Under the pieces are notes generated by a model. It was not told the origin of the DNA and ran no database searches. It saw only the letters and a list, made by a program, of their open reading frames with translations. Shown here one piece after another: positions 41,397 through 49,381 of a DNA stretch of 64,000 nt; the stretch's first letter is position 1; the number at the start of each line of letters is the position of its first letter. The position numbers and the translations under genes were made by a program. The stretch covers positions 38,966-102,965 of the forward strand of contig NZ_JWIB01000027.1 of assembly GCF_000813425.1 (NCBI RefSeq), read 5' to 3'. The DNA is from Sporosarcina sp. ZBG7A. Its GTDB lineage: Bacteria > Bacillota > Bacilli > Bacillales_A > Planococcaceae.

Positions 41397-42449
41397 TTAA
41401 CTTTTTCGGAGTCGCTCCCGGAAAAGTTTAGCTCGACTAATGTCTAATTCTTCAGACGTCAATGCTTCTCCTTCATAATGTTGGAGAAATCCTGACTGCA
41501 TGAAAATCATCAGTTCGTTCAATATGGTCATGTCCACATCTTCAATTAACTCGAGATCGATGCCGAGTCTAACGTCCGAAAGACATCGTGCTGCTTCTGC
41601 TGCAGGAAGTAGGCGTGCATAAGAAATTGTACCAAGCGCACGAAACACACGATTTTCAAGAGCGATTCGTGACTTCTCAAGAAGCAATTCACGAGATCTC
41701 CGCTCGTGGGCAATCAGTCGAGAAACAATGTTTGCAAGTTCTGCAAGAATCTCCTTTTCTGATTTACCAAGAGTCAGCTGATTAGATACCTGATAAACGT
41801 TCCCCGGTGCTTCGCTTCCTTCACCATAGCTGCCCCTCACAACCATTCCCAGCCTTGAAACAGCAGGTATAATGCGGTTGATTTGCCGGGTTATCGTAAG
41901 CGCCGGTAAATGTAACATGACAGAAGCCCGCATTCCGGTTCCTGTATTGGACGGGCAGCTCGTAAGATATCCAAACTCTTCATCAAATGCGTAAGGTAAT
42001 TTCTTTTCAAGTGCACGATCGGTTTCATCCGCCTTTTGATAGGCATTTTCTAGTTGCAATCCCGGATAGATGCACTGGATACGCAAATGGTCTTCTTCGT
42101 TTACCATAATGCTGATAGTTTCATCTTCCGATAGGAATACCGCTCCGAACTGCTCTGCTTCCGCAAGTTGGAGACTGATTAAATGCTTTTCTACTAGCGC
42201 TTGCCGGTCAAGCGTAGCTAATTCTTTCATCCTCGTATAGGAATACCCTTTTTCATCTGTACTAAGCAGTGCTTCGGAAACAATTCGACCGACCTCTTCT
42301 GCTTGCTCATCAGAGAACGCGATTGGGAAGCGAAATTCACGAAGGTTTCGAGCGAGGCGGATTCGAGTCGACATCACGATATCGGAGTGCTCACCATGAG
42401 GGACCATCCAGCCTGTGACAGCGTTTTGCATGTATCGATTATTCCCCAT
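41397..42449 (-). CDS. mcsB: Protein arginine kinase McsB
   Basis: 350 residues from the ATG at 42447-42449, eight bases after GGAGG; a GTG two codons earlier is rejected. It is a guanido-kinase domain without the N-terminal domain of creatine kinases. STRIRLARNL (about residues 27-36) binds nucleotide, and the signature SCPSNTGTGMRASV (165-178) is present. It phosphorylates arginines, including those of CtsR, tagging proteins for ClpCP. It overlaps mcsA by 11 bases; McsA is its activator. Confidence 0.96.
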   Translation of the reverse strand: MGNNRYMQNAVTGWMVPHGEHSDIVMSTRIRLARNLREFRFPIAFSDEQAEEVGRIVSEALLSTDEKGYSYTRMKELATLDRQALVEKHLISLQLAEAEQFGAVFLSEDETISIMVNEEDHLRIQCIYPGLQLENAYQKADETDRALEKKLPYAFDEEFGYLTSCPSNTGTGMRASVMLHLPALTITRQINRIIPAVSRLGMVVRGSYGEGSEAPGNVYQVSNQLTLGKSEKEILAELANIVSRLIAHERRSRELLLEKSRIALENRVFRALGTISYARLLPAAEAARCLSDVRLGIDLELIEDVDMTILNELMIFMQSGFLQHYEGEALTSEELDISRAKLFRERLRKS

Positions 42450-42996
42450 TCTCACTCCCTCCTTCCTCTTCCGTTTCTGCAGCGAGTTTTTGTTTCCAGT
42501 CTTTTATTTCATCCCTCAGCACAGCGGCATGTTCAAACTGTTCTTCTTGAATCGCTTCTTGCATACTCGAACGAAGTTCCTCGATTTTCTTTTTAATGGT
42601 CATCTTTTCATTGAAAGACGCAGGGATTTTACCTTTATGGATTGTATTTCCGTTATGCAGTTTGCCAAAGACTTTCGGGAGACGCTCGCGGAATGTTTCA
42701 TAACACGTCGGACATCCGAACTTCCCGATTTCTAGAAAGCGGTGGAAGGTTAGACCACACTCTGGACACTCCGGCATCGTCTGAACTTCTCGCGTTTGCT
42801 GGTGTAGCGTTTCACTTCCACTCAACCACTGTGATAGAAATTGTTGAATGGACATCGGCTCCTGATTCGGGCTGATTGAAAACGTCTGTAAGTTAAATGC
42901 GCACTTCTCACACAAATTCCTTTCATTCGATCCATTTGGCGTATCTTGCATTAAGATAACGGAAGCTTGACGTTCTTTACAGTTTTCACAAAGCAT
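42439..42996 (-). CDS. mcsA: McsA, activator of McsB
   Basis: 185 residues. Two zinc-binding CxxC pairs lie at the N-terminus (Cys3/6, Cys29/32), a further two pairs in CPECGLTF and CPTCYE (about residues 95-120), and a UVR motif near residues 140-175 (IEELRSSMQEAIQEEQFEHA). McsA stimulates McsB kinase activity and links it to stress and metal sensing. It is translated between ctsR and mcsB in the same operon. Confidence 0.95.
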   Translation of the reverse strand: MLCENCKERQASVILMQDTPNGSNERNLCEKCAFNLQTFSISPNQEPMSIQQFLSQWLSGSETLHQQTREVQTMPECPECGLTFHRFLEIGKFGCPTCYETFRERLPKVFGKLHNGNTIHKGKIPASFNEKMTIKKKIEELRSSMQEAIQEEQFEHAAVLRDEIKDWKQKLAAETEEEGGSENGE

Positions 42997-43026
42997 GTTT
43001 TACCACCCCATCGTTTAAATAACTAG

Positions 43027-43497
43027 TCACTCCGATTGTTCGTATAGGAGTGAGATTAACATGGCCTGTAAAATCCGCGCACGGATTATATCCCGTTCAG
43101 GTAATGGATAATTTAGGACAGCAGGCTCGACAGCTGAAAGCATTAGACGGGCTTCTTTTTTAGAAACCACTTGTTCTGCTATTAACCGATAGATTACGTC
43201 TTCTGCCATTGTGTACGAAGCCCCTTGTCGCACACTTTCCAATACGTGATCCAATAGTTCTTTGCGTGAATTTGTTTGAACCCGGTATATGCGGATATAC
43301 CCACCACCGCCACGTTTAGATTCGACCGCGTAGCCTCGCTCCAATGTAAATCGTGTTTTAATGACGTAATTGATTTGCGAAGGAACACATTGGAACCTTT
43401 CCGCCACTTCATTGCGCTTGATTTCCACGATTCCATTATCTTCATGTTCGATAATCGATTTTAAATACCCTTCTATGATGTCGGAAATATTACGCAT
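43027..43497 (-). CDS. ctsR: Transcriptional repressor CtsR
   Basis: 156 residues. A winged helix-turn-helix (RNEVAERFQCVPSQINYVIKT) is followed by the glycine-rich wing SKRGGGGYIRI (about residues 60-70), which acts as the thermosensor in the family, and a C-terminal dimer/McsB-binding domain. CtsR represses clp and its own operon. Two operators that match its consensus occur in this window, one upstream of ctsR and one upstream of clpC. Confidence 0.96.
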   Translation of the reverse strand: MRNISDIIEGYLKSIIEHEDNGIVEIKRNEVAERFQCVPSQINYVIKTRFTLERGYAVESKRGGGGYIRIYRVQTNSRKELLDHVLESVRQGASYTMAEDVIYRLIAEQVVSKKEARLMLSAVEPAVLNYPLPERDIIRARILQAMLISLLYEQSE

Positions 43498-43535
43498 CCT
43501 CTCACCTCTTTTGTTGGCACAGTCATTATGTTGAC

Positions 43536-43552
43536 TTTGACTATCTTTGACT
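43536..43552 (-). promoter_or_regulatory. CtsR operator in front of ctsR
   Basis: Minus strand AGTCAAAGATAGTCAAA, a full match to the CtsR consensus heptads, three bases downstream of the -10 element. Confidence 0.9.
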
Positions 43553-43554
43553 TA

Positions 43555-43584
43555 ATTGTACTGTATTAAACAATAGGCACGCAA
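43555..43584 (-). promoter_or_regulatory. Promoter of the ctsR operon
   Basis: Minus strand TTGCGT, 18-base spacer, TACAAT, followed at once by the CtsR operator. Confidence 0.75.
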
Positions 43585-43641
43585 GAAATTTGCAAACCGT
43601 CGGATTAGGGGAGAAAAAAGTAAAATAGTTGAACATATTAT

Positions 43642-43667
43642 GTTTAGTATGTTTATAATAGAGGTAT
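43642..43667 (+). promoter_or_regulatory. Possible promoter(s) of the acetyltransferase gene
   Basis: TATAAT at 43654-43659 could be a sigma-A -10, with only a weak TTGAAC 19 bases upstream. The same stretch fits a general-stress sigma-B promoter: GTTTAG, 14 bases, AGGTAT. The two readings exclude each other or overlap; neither is proven. Confidence 0.3.
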
Positions 43668-43774
43668 AGAATGAAGTCGAGGATTTTTTTCTGACCTCTT
43701 TTTTCCTCTCTCTACGTTTGACCCCCAAACAAAAAGCTCCGGGTACACCCATACCGACGGAGGAGATTAAATCA

Positions 43775-44362
43775 ATGAATTGGTACGAGAAACTAAGTGA
43801 GTATTTCCCAATCGAAGAAATGAAGTCAAAAGAGCATATGGACGCGTTGTTAAAGGATAAGCACAATGTTTATCGTAAAGACGAAGGTCCAAAACACGTG
43901 CTCATGTACGTTGAAACAGAATCGTTTGTGTTTGTAGATTATTTGTTTGTTTCGTCCACTTCACGAGGTGAAGGTCTTGGCAAAAAACTGCTGACACAGC
44001 TGAAAGAAAAAGGTAAGCCGATTTTGTTAGAAGTGGAGCCTGTCAATTATGAAGACACGGACACAGAAAAACGCTTACGCTTCTATGCTCGTGAGAACTT
44101 CCATCATGCATCTCGCATCGGTTATAGCCGTCGTTCACTCGCAACTGGAGAACAAACCGACCTCGAAATCCTTTACTGGTCTCCTGAAGATGCAGAAGAA
44201 GAAACGGTATATGATGCAATGAAGATGACATATGAAGAAATCCATACGTATAAGGATGATGAATTTTACGGTGAATCATACGACCCGATTGACAAAGTAT
44301 TGACATTCCGTACAGAAGGTAAAACAAATATCCTAAAACCTTTTGCTACAGCTAGTGCTTAA
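43775..44362 (+). CDS. GNAT-family N-acetyltransferase
   Basis: 195 residues from the ATG at 43775, preceded by GACGGAGGAGATTAAATCA; the frame is open 19 codons upstream without support. The acetyl-CoA binding motif is STSRGEGLGKKLL (about residues 61-73, R-G-x-G-x-G type), preceded by the beta strand FVFVDYLFVS. The C-terminal half is acidic. The acceptor substrate is unknown. It is transcribed away from ctsR and ends in a bidirectional terminator. Confidence 0.8.
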   Translation: MNWYEKLSEYFPIEEMKSKEHMDALLKDKHNVYRKDEGPKHVLMYVETESFVFVDYLFVSSTSRGEGLGKKLLTQLKEKGKPILLEVEPVNYEDTDTEKRLRFYARENFHHASRIGYSRRSLATGEQTDLEILYWSPEDAEEETVYDAMKMTYEEIHTYKDDEFYGESYDPIDKVLTFRTEGKTNILKPFATASA

Positions 44363-44390
44363 TTGACATTCGTCCTTCAATAAAACAACG

Positions 44391-44430
44391 AAAAAGCGGA
44401 AGCCATCTAAACGGCTTCCGCTTTTGTTAT
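44391..44430. terminator. Bidirectional terminator
   Basis: AAAAGCGGAAGCC and GGCTTCCGCTTTT form a 13-pair stem around ATCTAAAC. A/T runs on both sides let it serve the acetyltransferase gene (plus strand) and the membrane-protein gene (minus strand). Confidence 0.85.
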
Positions 44431-44449
44431 GGATTTTAAACGCATCTCG

Positions 44450-46144
44450 TTATTCCGTTAACGAGACATTTGTGAGTTCCTTGACAGGAAGAAAAAGTTC
44501 CCCTGTTTCTACATACGTAATCGATAATTTGTCGCCTTCTTGAATGTACACCGCTTCAGGAATCGTTTCAGACGAAACTAGGAAGTTCCGTCCGTCTTCT
44601 GATTTCACAGAAACCAAGGTAAAGTCACCAGCTCGTTCTTTGTAAACACGGTTTACAGTGATCGCAGCCTTCGCTTCTTCTGCTTCTGAGCTGCCATTCA
44701 CAGAACTGCCCCCTCGTTGTAATGCAGTTTTATACAGTTTCAATGCATCATTCGGGGAGTTGCCAGATACAGATATTTCCGGATTCGCAGCAGACACGAT
44801 GAAGTAGTTTTGTAGGAAGCCATTCGAGTCTAGCACTGGTGTCAACCAACTCGCTTCTCCATAGAAGTTATAAAGGACCGGCATTTCACCAGACCACTTT
44901 TTCTCGATGAATTTCTTTTCAATAATTTGCAAGGCTCCTTGTGAGTCCATGTAGGATTCTTCAAGATCCCCCGTGTAGTACGTTGCTTTACCTGTGCGCC
45001 CGTCTGTCAGCGCATAACCTAGCATTGAATCGACGCCTTCTTTCGGACTTGTAAAGTCTGTGAAGTAATACATATGTCCATTTTCATCGAAAATCGGACT
45101 GACGTTTGCCTCCGTCCCTTCATCGGACGGTAGTTTGACATCTTTTTTACCGACAATTGAATTCCAGAAACCATGAACGTACTTTCCAAAATAGCTATTT
45201 TGCAAACTGACGACTTCCGGAGAGACAGCACCATCGATATAGTCTGGGATATCCGCAAGTGCAAACTTCTCAATTGCCCCGGTCATCGGATCCGTCATGA
45301 CAATCCCTTTCACGTCAAATCCATTGCGGGCTGTGATAAATTCTCCGTAAGAACGGATGTAATGGGGATTACCTTCATCGTCGATTTCCAATTGAACATC
45401 TCCATAAAAAATCAGTTCAGGATATTGTAAACGCATATGACGGTCCACTTGCTTGTTAAAGAAAGACGTCTCGGTATACGTCATTTCCGACGATACAAAC
45501 TTCGGATTATCCGCAGAGTCCGTGGCGCTCATGCGGAAATAACCAGGCGTCGTCTTGCCATTCCACCATTTGAAAAACCCTGAAAATTCGACTGGCGCAA
45601 TATATACATAATCATCTTTCACCTTTTGAATTTGTAGATGACCAAGGTCGTAATAACTTGTATTCGGTACTTGCCCGAATGCTTTTTTCATTTTGTTGCG
45701 TGCAAATTTAGGTGGCACACTCGCTGGTGTCTGAGTTTCGTCAAATGCTTCAATTTCTATTTGCTGATCCATTTCAACCGCTTTGTACTTGGTGTCCGCA
45801 TTTAATAATGGGGCGGTGAGGATATAAATGCCTGCAAGGATCGCGAGTCCTGCAACGATACCCTTTGCCTTCCGATACACCCCACCATCTAATATTGTTC
45901 CAAGTATCGCTGCAGCGAGTAAAAGAACCCATAACGAGGACCAATGCTGGTCTAGATTTGTTGTGTAATAGAAAATAGAGAGGCCTACCGCAATCACTAC
46001 AGCAATAATAATGAGTAGTACTACCATGAAACCGGAACTATTTGCTTTTTCTTCCGAACCGACACGTCTATGCAGCGGGACGGCCAGCAGTGCGGCAATA
46101 ATGCCTGCGATTAGAGAAAATAAAATTAAGTGAATCATGCACAT
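44450..46144 (-). CDS. Membrane protein with large extracytoplasmic domain, function unknown
   Basis: 564 residues. Four hydrophobic helices lie at about residues 4-23, 39-60, 71-86 and 93-115. About 450 residues that are mainly soluble follow and probably lie outside the membrane; they are rich in aromatic and acidic residues (YFRMSATDSAD, FWNSIVGKKDVKLPS, YGEASWLTPVLDSNG). I do not recognise a family or catalytic motif. The start is uncertain between the ATG at 46144 and one two codons on; GGAAGGAAG lies upstream. It appears to be a single-gene unit. Confidence 0.75.
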   Translation of the reverse strand: MCMIHLILFSLIAGIIAALLAVPLHRRVGSEEKANSSGFMVVLLIIIAVVIAVGLSIFYYTTNLDQHWSSLWVLLLAAAILGTILDGGVYRKAKGIVAGLAILAGIYILTAPLLNADTKYKAVEMDQQIEIEAFDETQTPASVPPKFARNKMKKAFGQVPNTSYYDLGHLQIQKVKDDYVYIAPVEFSGFFKWWNGKTTPGYFRMSATDSADNPKFVSSEMTYTETSFFNKQVDRHMRLQYPELIFYGDVQLEIDDEGNPHYIRSYGEFITARNGFDVKGIVMTDPMTGAIEKFALADIPDYIDGAVSPEVVSLQNSYFGKYVHGFWNSIVGKKDVKLPSDEGTEANVSPIFDENGHMYYFTDFTSPKEGVDSMLGYALTDGRTGKATYYTGDLEESYMDSQGALQIIEKKFIEKKWSGEMPVLYNFYGEASWLTPVLDSNGFLQNYFIVSAANPEISVSGNSPNDALKLYKTALQRGGSSVNGSSEAEEAKAAITVNRVYKERAGDFTLVSVKSEDGRNFLVSSETIPEAVYIQEGDKLSITYVETGELFLPVKELTNVSLTE

Positions 46145-46220
46145 GTCTTCCTTCCGTTTTTTAAGGTCTTCCTCTTATACGGAAGACACATCTAAAACGT
46201 TTCATTTTTTGATAGGACAC

Positions 46221-46258
46221 GAAAAAACCGATTTCTCTATAATTGAGAAATCGGTTTG
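46221..46258 (-). terminator. Terminator after bioY
   Basis: Minus strand AAACCGATTTCTC, loop AATTATA, GAGAAATCGGTTTTTTC: a 13-pair stem and T run located just past the bioY stop. The stem also carries an A/T flank on the other side. Confidence 0.85.
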
Positions 46259-46263
46259 CTTAG

Positions 46264-46872
46264 TTAAATAGATCGACGTGTTCTAAGAATGCGCGCCATT
46301 CGATGGCCGAACACTCCTGCCAATACAGAGAGTATAATGTCTTTAGGTAAAGGTGGCAGCATCCAAATCCATGCTATTTTGTACGTGAACGCATCCGGTG
46401 CCGCCGCCCATAGCTTGTACGCAGCAAACATCCAGTTTGTTCCGATCAGGTAATTAATGACACATCCGACAAGTGCTGCGATAACAAATCCTGTTACGGT
46501 GCTGTTCTTTTCTACAATCTTGCCGGCGATGTATGCAACTAAAATAAAAGAAAGGATAAATCCGAACAACGGGCTGACAATTTCACCGAAACCTCCACTA
46601 AATTTCGCAAATACCGGTGCACCTGCAAGACCTATTGCCATGTAGACTGTCATTGAGACCGCCCCATATCGGCTTCCGAGTAATAGTCCTGCTAATACAG
46701 CAAAGAAAGTTTGCAGTGTAATTGGCACGCCACTTACTGATAAAGCCGGTAAAAAGTATGTAATATTAGCTCCAATCATCATCAATGCGGCAAACATTGC
46801 TGAGTAGACAAGTCCAAGCGTTCCGATCATCGTCTTCGAACGGTTTGGTTTCATAGTTGCTGTTGTTCCCAT
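46264..46872 (-). CDS. bioY: Biotin transporter BioY (ECF substrate-binding component)
   Basis: 202 residues with about six membrane helices. The BioY signatures are LSVSGVPITLQTFFAVLAGLLLG (about residues 44-66) and GRYGAVS-like SRYGAVSMTVYMAIGLAGAPVFA. It is the S-component that binds biotin and works alone or with the shared ECF energising module. Upstream are a sigma-A promoter and a possible BirA operator, suggesting repression when biotin is plentiful. No biotin biosynthesis genes are nearby. Confidence 0.93.
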   Translation of the reverse strand: MGTTATMKPNRSKTMIGTLGLVYSAMFAALMMIGANITYFLPALSVSGVPITLQTFFAVLAGLLLGSRYGAVSMTVYMAIGLAGAPVFAKFSGGFGEIVSPLFGFILSFILVAYIAGKIVEKNSTVTGFVIAALVGCVINYLIGTNWMFAAYKLWAAAPDAFTYKIAWIWMLPPLPKDIILSVLAGVFGHRMARILRTRRSI

Positions 46873-46901
46873 TTATAACACCCCTTTTACTGTATAGTTA
46901 T

Positions 46902-46930
46902 AGAATAAAAGGAAGAACGTAATGTGTCAA
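46902..46930 (-). promoter_or_regulatory. Promoter of bioY
   Basis: Minus strand TTGACA, 17-base spacer, TATTCT. The -35 element is part of the inverted repeat described as a possible BirA site. Confidence 0.65.
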
Positions 46931-46953
46931 CCTAATATGTTTTAAGGTTAACC
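46925..46953 (-). promoter_or_regulatory. Possible BirA (biotin repressor) operator
   Basis: TGTCAACC, 13 bases, GGTTAACC: an imperfect inverted repeat resembling the Firmicutes BirA site (TTGTTAACC and GGTTAACAA arms) and covering the -35 of bioY. The spacing is shorter by one or two bases than I remember for the consensus, so this is tentative. Confidence 0.4.
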
Positions 46954-46961
46954 CAAATCTA

Positions 46962-46997
46962 AGCAATAATAAAACTGACAGTCATTCTCTGTCAGTT
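46962..46997 (-). terminator. Terminator after the small membrane protein gene
   Basis: Minus strand ACTGACAG, loop AGAATGA, CTGTCAGT, TTTATTATT. The stem begins at the stop codon of the gene. Confidence 0.75.
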
Positions 46998-47182
46998 TAT
47001 CGTCTTTTCCCTTCATCTTTAGGGAATAGGAAAAAGGAAATGACACCACTCAAAACCATTGCGCCAAGTGTAATATAAAAACGAGACATGACGGGCACGT
47101 CTGTAAAGTTTTTGTTGAGCATAACCCAGGCAACTCCACCGACTAATAACACCATCGGGATAACAAATTTGAACGCCCTCAT
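46997..47182 (-). CDS. Small membrane protein, unknown function
   Basis: 61 residues from the ATG at 47180-47182 (MRAFKFVIPMVLL), after AAGGGGATTGCT; the longer frame has no separate support. Two hydrophobic helices (about residues 4-22 and 34-53) are separated by a short loop and followed by the basic tail KDEGKRR. No family was recognised. It has its own terminator and lies back to back with the SAM riboswitch promoter. Confidence 0.65.
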   Translation of the reverse strand: MRAFKFVIPMVLLVGGVAWVMLNKNFTDVPVMSRFYITLGAMVLSGVISFFLFPKDEGKRR

Positions 47183-47260
47183 AGCAATCCCCTTTCCTGC
47201 ATGTACGTACAGTTTACCACATACACTAGGTAACTCCCAGTTCACTTCACATATTATCTA

Positions 47261-47289
47261 TTGACGGAACTCTCAAACAACGGTATGAT
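47261..47289 (+). promoter_or_regulatory. Promoter of the SAM-riboswitch transcript
   Basis: TTGACG, 17-base spacer, TATGAT, with the expected start about 25 bases before the riboswitch. Confidence 0.8.
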
Positions 47290-47320
47290 ATGTTAAATTA
47301 TTCACACAACTTAATAGTCA

Positions 47321-47437
47321 TTCTTATCAAGAGAAGCGTAGGGATCTGGCCCGTCGATGCTTCAGCAACCAGCCATACGGTCAGGTGCTACTTCCAGCGG
47401 ATGTTTGTAGTCCGGCAGATGAGGAGGAGACAATCAT
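47321..47437 (+). promoter_or_regulatory. SAM-I riboswitch (S-box)
   Basis: The conserved S-box opening TTCTTATCAAGAGAAGCGTA, then GGGATCTGGCCC, and later CAGCAACCAGCC match the SAM-I aptamer. Binding of S-adenosylmethionine is expected to form the anti-antiterminator and allow the terminator at 47447-47480, switching off the methionine genes that follow. Confidence 0.95.
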
Positions 47438-47446
47438 TGATATGAC

Positions 47447-47480
47447 AAAGCCTTCTTCGTACGTAGAAGGCTTTTTTATT
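47447..47480 (+). terminator. Terminator of the SAM riboswitch
   Basis: AAAGCCTTCT, loop TCGTACG..., AGAAGGCTTT followed by TTTTATT, between the aptamer and the first gene. This is the expression platform. Confidence 0.9.
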
Positions 47481-47524
47481 ATTCTCTGCTTCATTGCTCT
47501 GCCGTAAGAAAGGATGATAGGGAA

Positions 47525-49381
47525 ATGAAATTACTTGAGCGATTAAAAACAGAAGTTCTGACAGCGGATGGTGCAATGGGAACGTTACTCTATGCGGATG
47601 GACTCGACTTTTGCTATGAACAATTAAATATAGAAAAGCCGGATGTTATTCAAGGAATCCATGAACAATATATACATGCAGGTGCAGACATTATTCAAAC
47701 CAACACGTACAGTGCCAACTCCTATAAGCTTGCTCGTTATGGACTGGAGCATCGTGTAAAAGAATTTAACGAAGCTGGAATTGCGATTGCCAAGCGTGCT
47801 GCAGCTCCAGGTGGTCAATATGTGCTCGGTACAATCGGTGGCATCCGTAGTATCCGTAAAAGCGATGCAACCATAGATGAAGTCCTCTCAATTGTTCAAC
47901 AGCAAGCGGAACCACTGCTTGCCGGTGATCCAGACGGATTATTGCTGGAAACTTATTATGACTTTGAAGAGCTTTCTGCAGTAGTTAAGCACCTCCGTCA
48001 ACAGACCGATATTCCACTAATCGCACAAGTATCCATGCATGAACCTGGCGTCTTACAGAATGGGTTGCGATTGAATGACGCTTTACATCAGTTAGAAGCA
48101 TTTGGCGCGGATGTCGTAGGTGTGAACTGCAGACTAGGCCCGTACCATACGATCCAAGCATTTGAAGGGGTCGAACTCCCTGAGAAGGCATTTTTATCTG
48201 CGTATCCAAATGCGAGTTTGCTAGACGTTGAAGACGGACGGATTGTCTATGTCTCTGAAACGGATTATTACGGTCGCGCTGCACGGTTATTACGGGATGA
48301 AGGGGTTCGGCTAATCGGTGGGTGTTGCGGAACGACTCCTGCGCACATTGTCGCTGTGAAATCTCAATTGGCGAATCTTGCACCCATTACGGAAAAAGCC
48401 GTTATTCCACATAAGCCGATTGTTATTCGAGATGCGGAACCGACTCGCTATGAGCCGTTACACATAAAGGCTCAGCGTGAGCGTACGATTCTTGTTGAAT
48501 TGGATACGCCACGACACTTGGAAACTGAAAATTATTTCGAAGGAGCTCGTCAACTTCAAGCAGCTGGAGCACACGCTGTGACGATGGCCGATAATTCTCT
48601 AGCTTCCCCACGGATTAGCAATCTAGCTATGGCGTCTCTTGTAAAACATCAAGATGATGTCCGCCCTCTCGTCCATATCACTTGCAGGGATCATAATTTG
48701 ATTGGGCTTCAGTCTCACTTAATGGGGCTGGACGCACTTGGAATACATGATATTTTAGCTGTGACAGGCGATCCAACCAAGATTGGGGACTTTCCTGGGG
48801 CAACAGACGTTTATGACGTTTCTAGCCTAGAACTCTTCCAACTCATTAAAAAGTTGAATGAAGGGATATCATTCTCCGGTCGTCCTTTACGTAAAAAGGC
48901 GAACTTTTCAGTAGCGGGTGCGTTCAATCCAAACGTCCGGGTAGTTGAGCGTGCTGTTAAGCGTCTTGAGAAAAAAATTGAATGCGGTGCTGATTACTTC
49001 ATCACACAACCTGTCTATACGAAAGAAAAAATTATTGAAATTCATGAAGCCGTCAAACATTTAAATACTCCGATTTTCATCGGAATCATGCCGTTGACGA
49101 ATATTCGTAACGCTGAATTCCTGCATCATGAAGTACCAGGCATCAAGTTGTCTGATGAAGTGCTGGAGCGCATGAGAGCATGTGGGGATGATCGAGAAGC
49201 GGCGACTGCAGAAGGTATACAAATTGCTAGAGAACTCATCGACACAGCAGCTTCTTTATTTAACGGAATTTACTTAATTACTCCATTTTTACGTTATGAC
49301 ATGACCGTCGAACTCGTGCACTATATCAACCAGATTGACGCTATAAGAGAAAGAGAGGTGCACCATGCCACAACAAATTAA
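47525..49381 (+). CDS. yitJ: Bifunctional homocysteine S-methyltransferase / methylenetetrahydrofolate reductase
   Basis: 618 residues. The N-terminal homocysteine methyltransferase barrel has the zinc ligands Cys202 (GVNCRLGP) and Cys267-Cys268 (GGCCGTTPAHI). The C-terminal half (about 320-612) is a FAD-dependent methylenetetrahydrofolate reductase (AVTGDPT, YFITQPVYTKE). In B. subtilis YitJ makes 5-methyl-tetrahydrofolate and may methylate homocysteine. It is the first gene under the SAM riboswitch, and its end overlaps metH by 17 bases, so reductase and methionine synthase are coupled. Confidence 0.93.
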   Translation: MKLLERLKTEVLTADGAMGTLLYADGLDFCYEQLNIEKPDVIQGIHEQYIHAGADIIQTNTYSANSYKLARYGLEHRVKEFNEAGIAIAKRAAAPGGQYVLGTIGGIRSIRKSDATIDEVLSIVQQQAEPLLAGDPDGLLLETYYDFEELSAVVKHLRQQTDIPLIAQVSMHEPGVLQNGLRLNDALHQLEAFGADVVGVNCRLGPYHTIQAFEGVELPEKAFLSAYPNASLLDVEDGRIVYVSETDYYGRAARLLRDEGVRLIGGCCGTTPAHIVAVKSQLANLAPITEKAVIPHKPIVIRDAEPTRYEPLHIKAQRERTILVELDTPRHLETENYFEGARQLQAAGAHAVTMADNSLASPRISNLAMASLVKHQDDVRPLVHITCRDHNLIGLQSHLMGLDALGIHDILAVTGDPTKIGDFPGATDVYDVSSLELFQLIKKLNEGISFSGRPLRKKANFSVAGAFNPNVRVVERAVKRLEKKIECGADYFITQPVYTKEKIIEIHEAVKHLNTPIFIGIMPLTNIRNAEFLHHEVPGIKLSDEVLERMRACGDDREAATAEGIQIARELIDTAASLFNGIYLITPFLRYDMTVELVHYINQIDAIREREVHHATTN

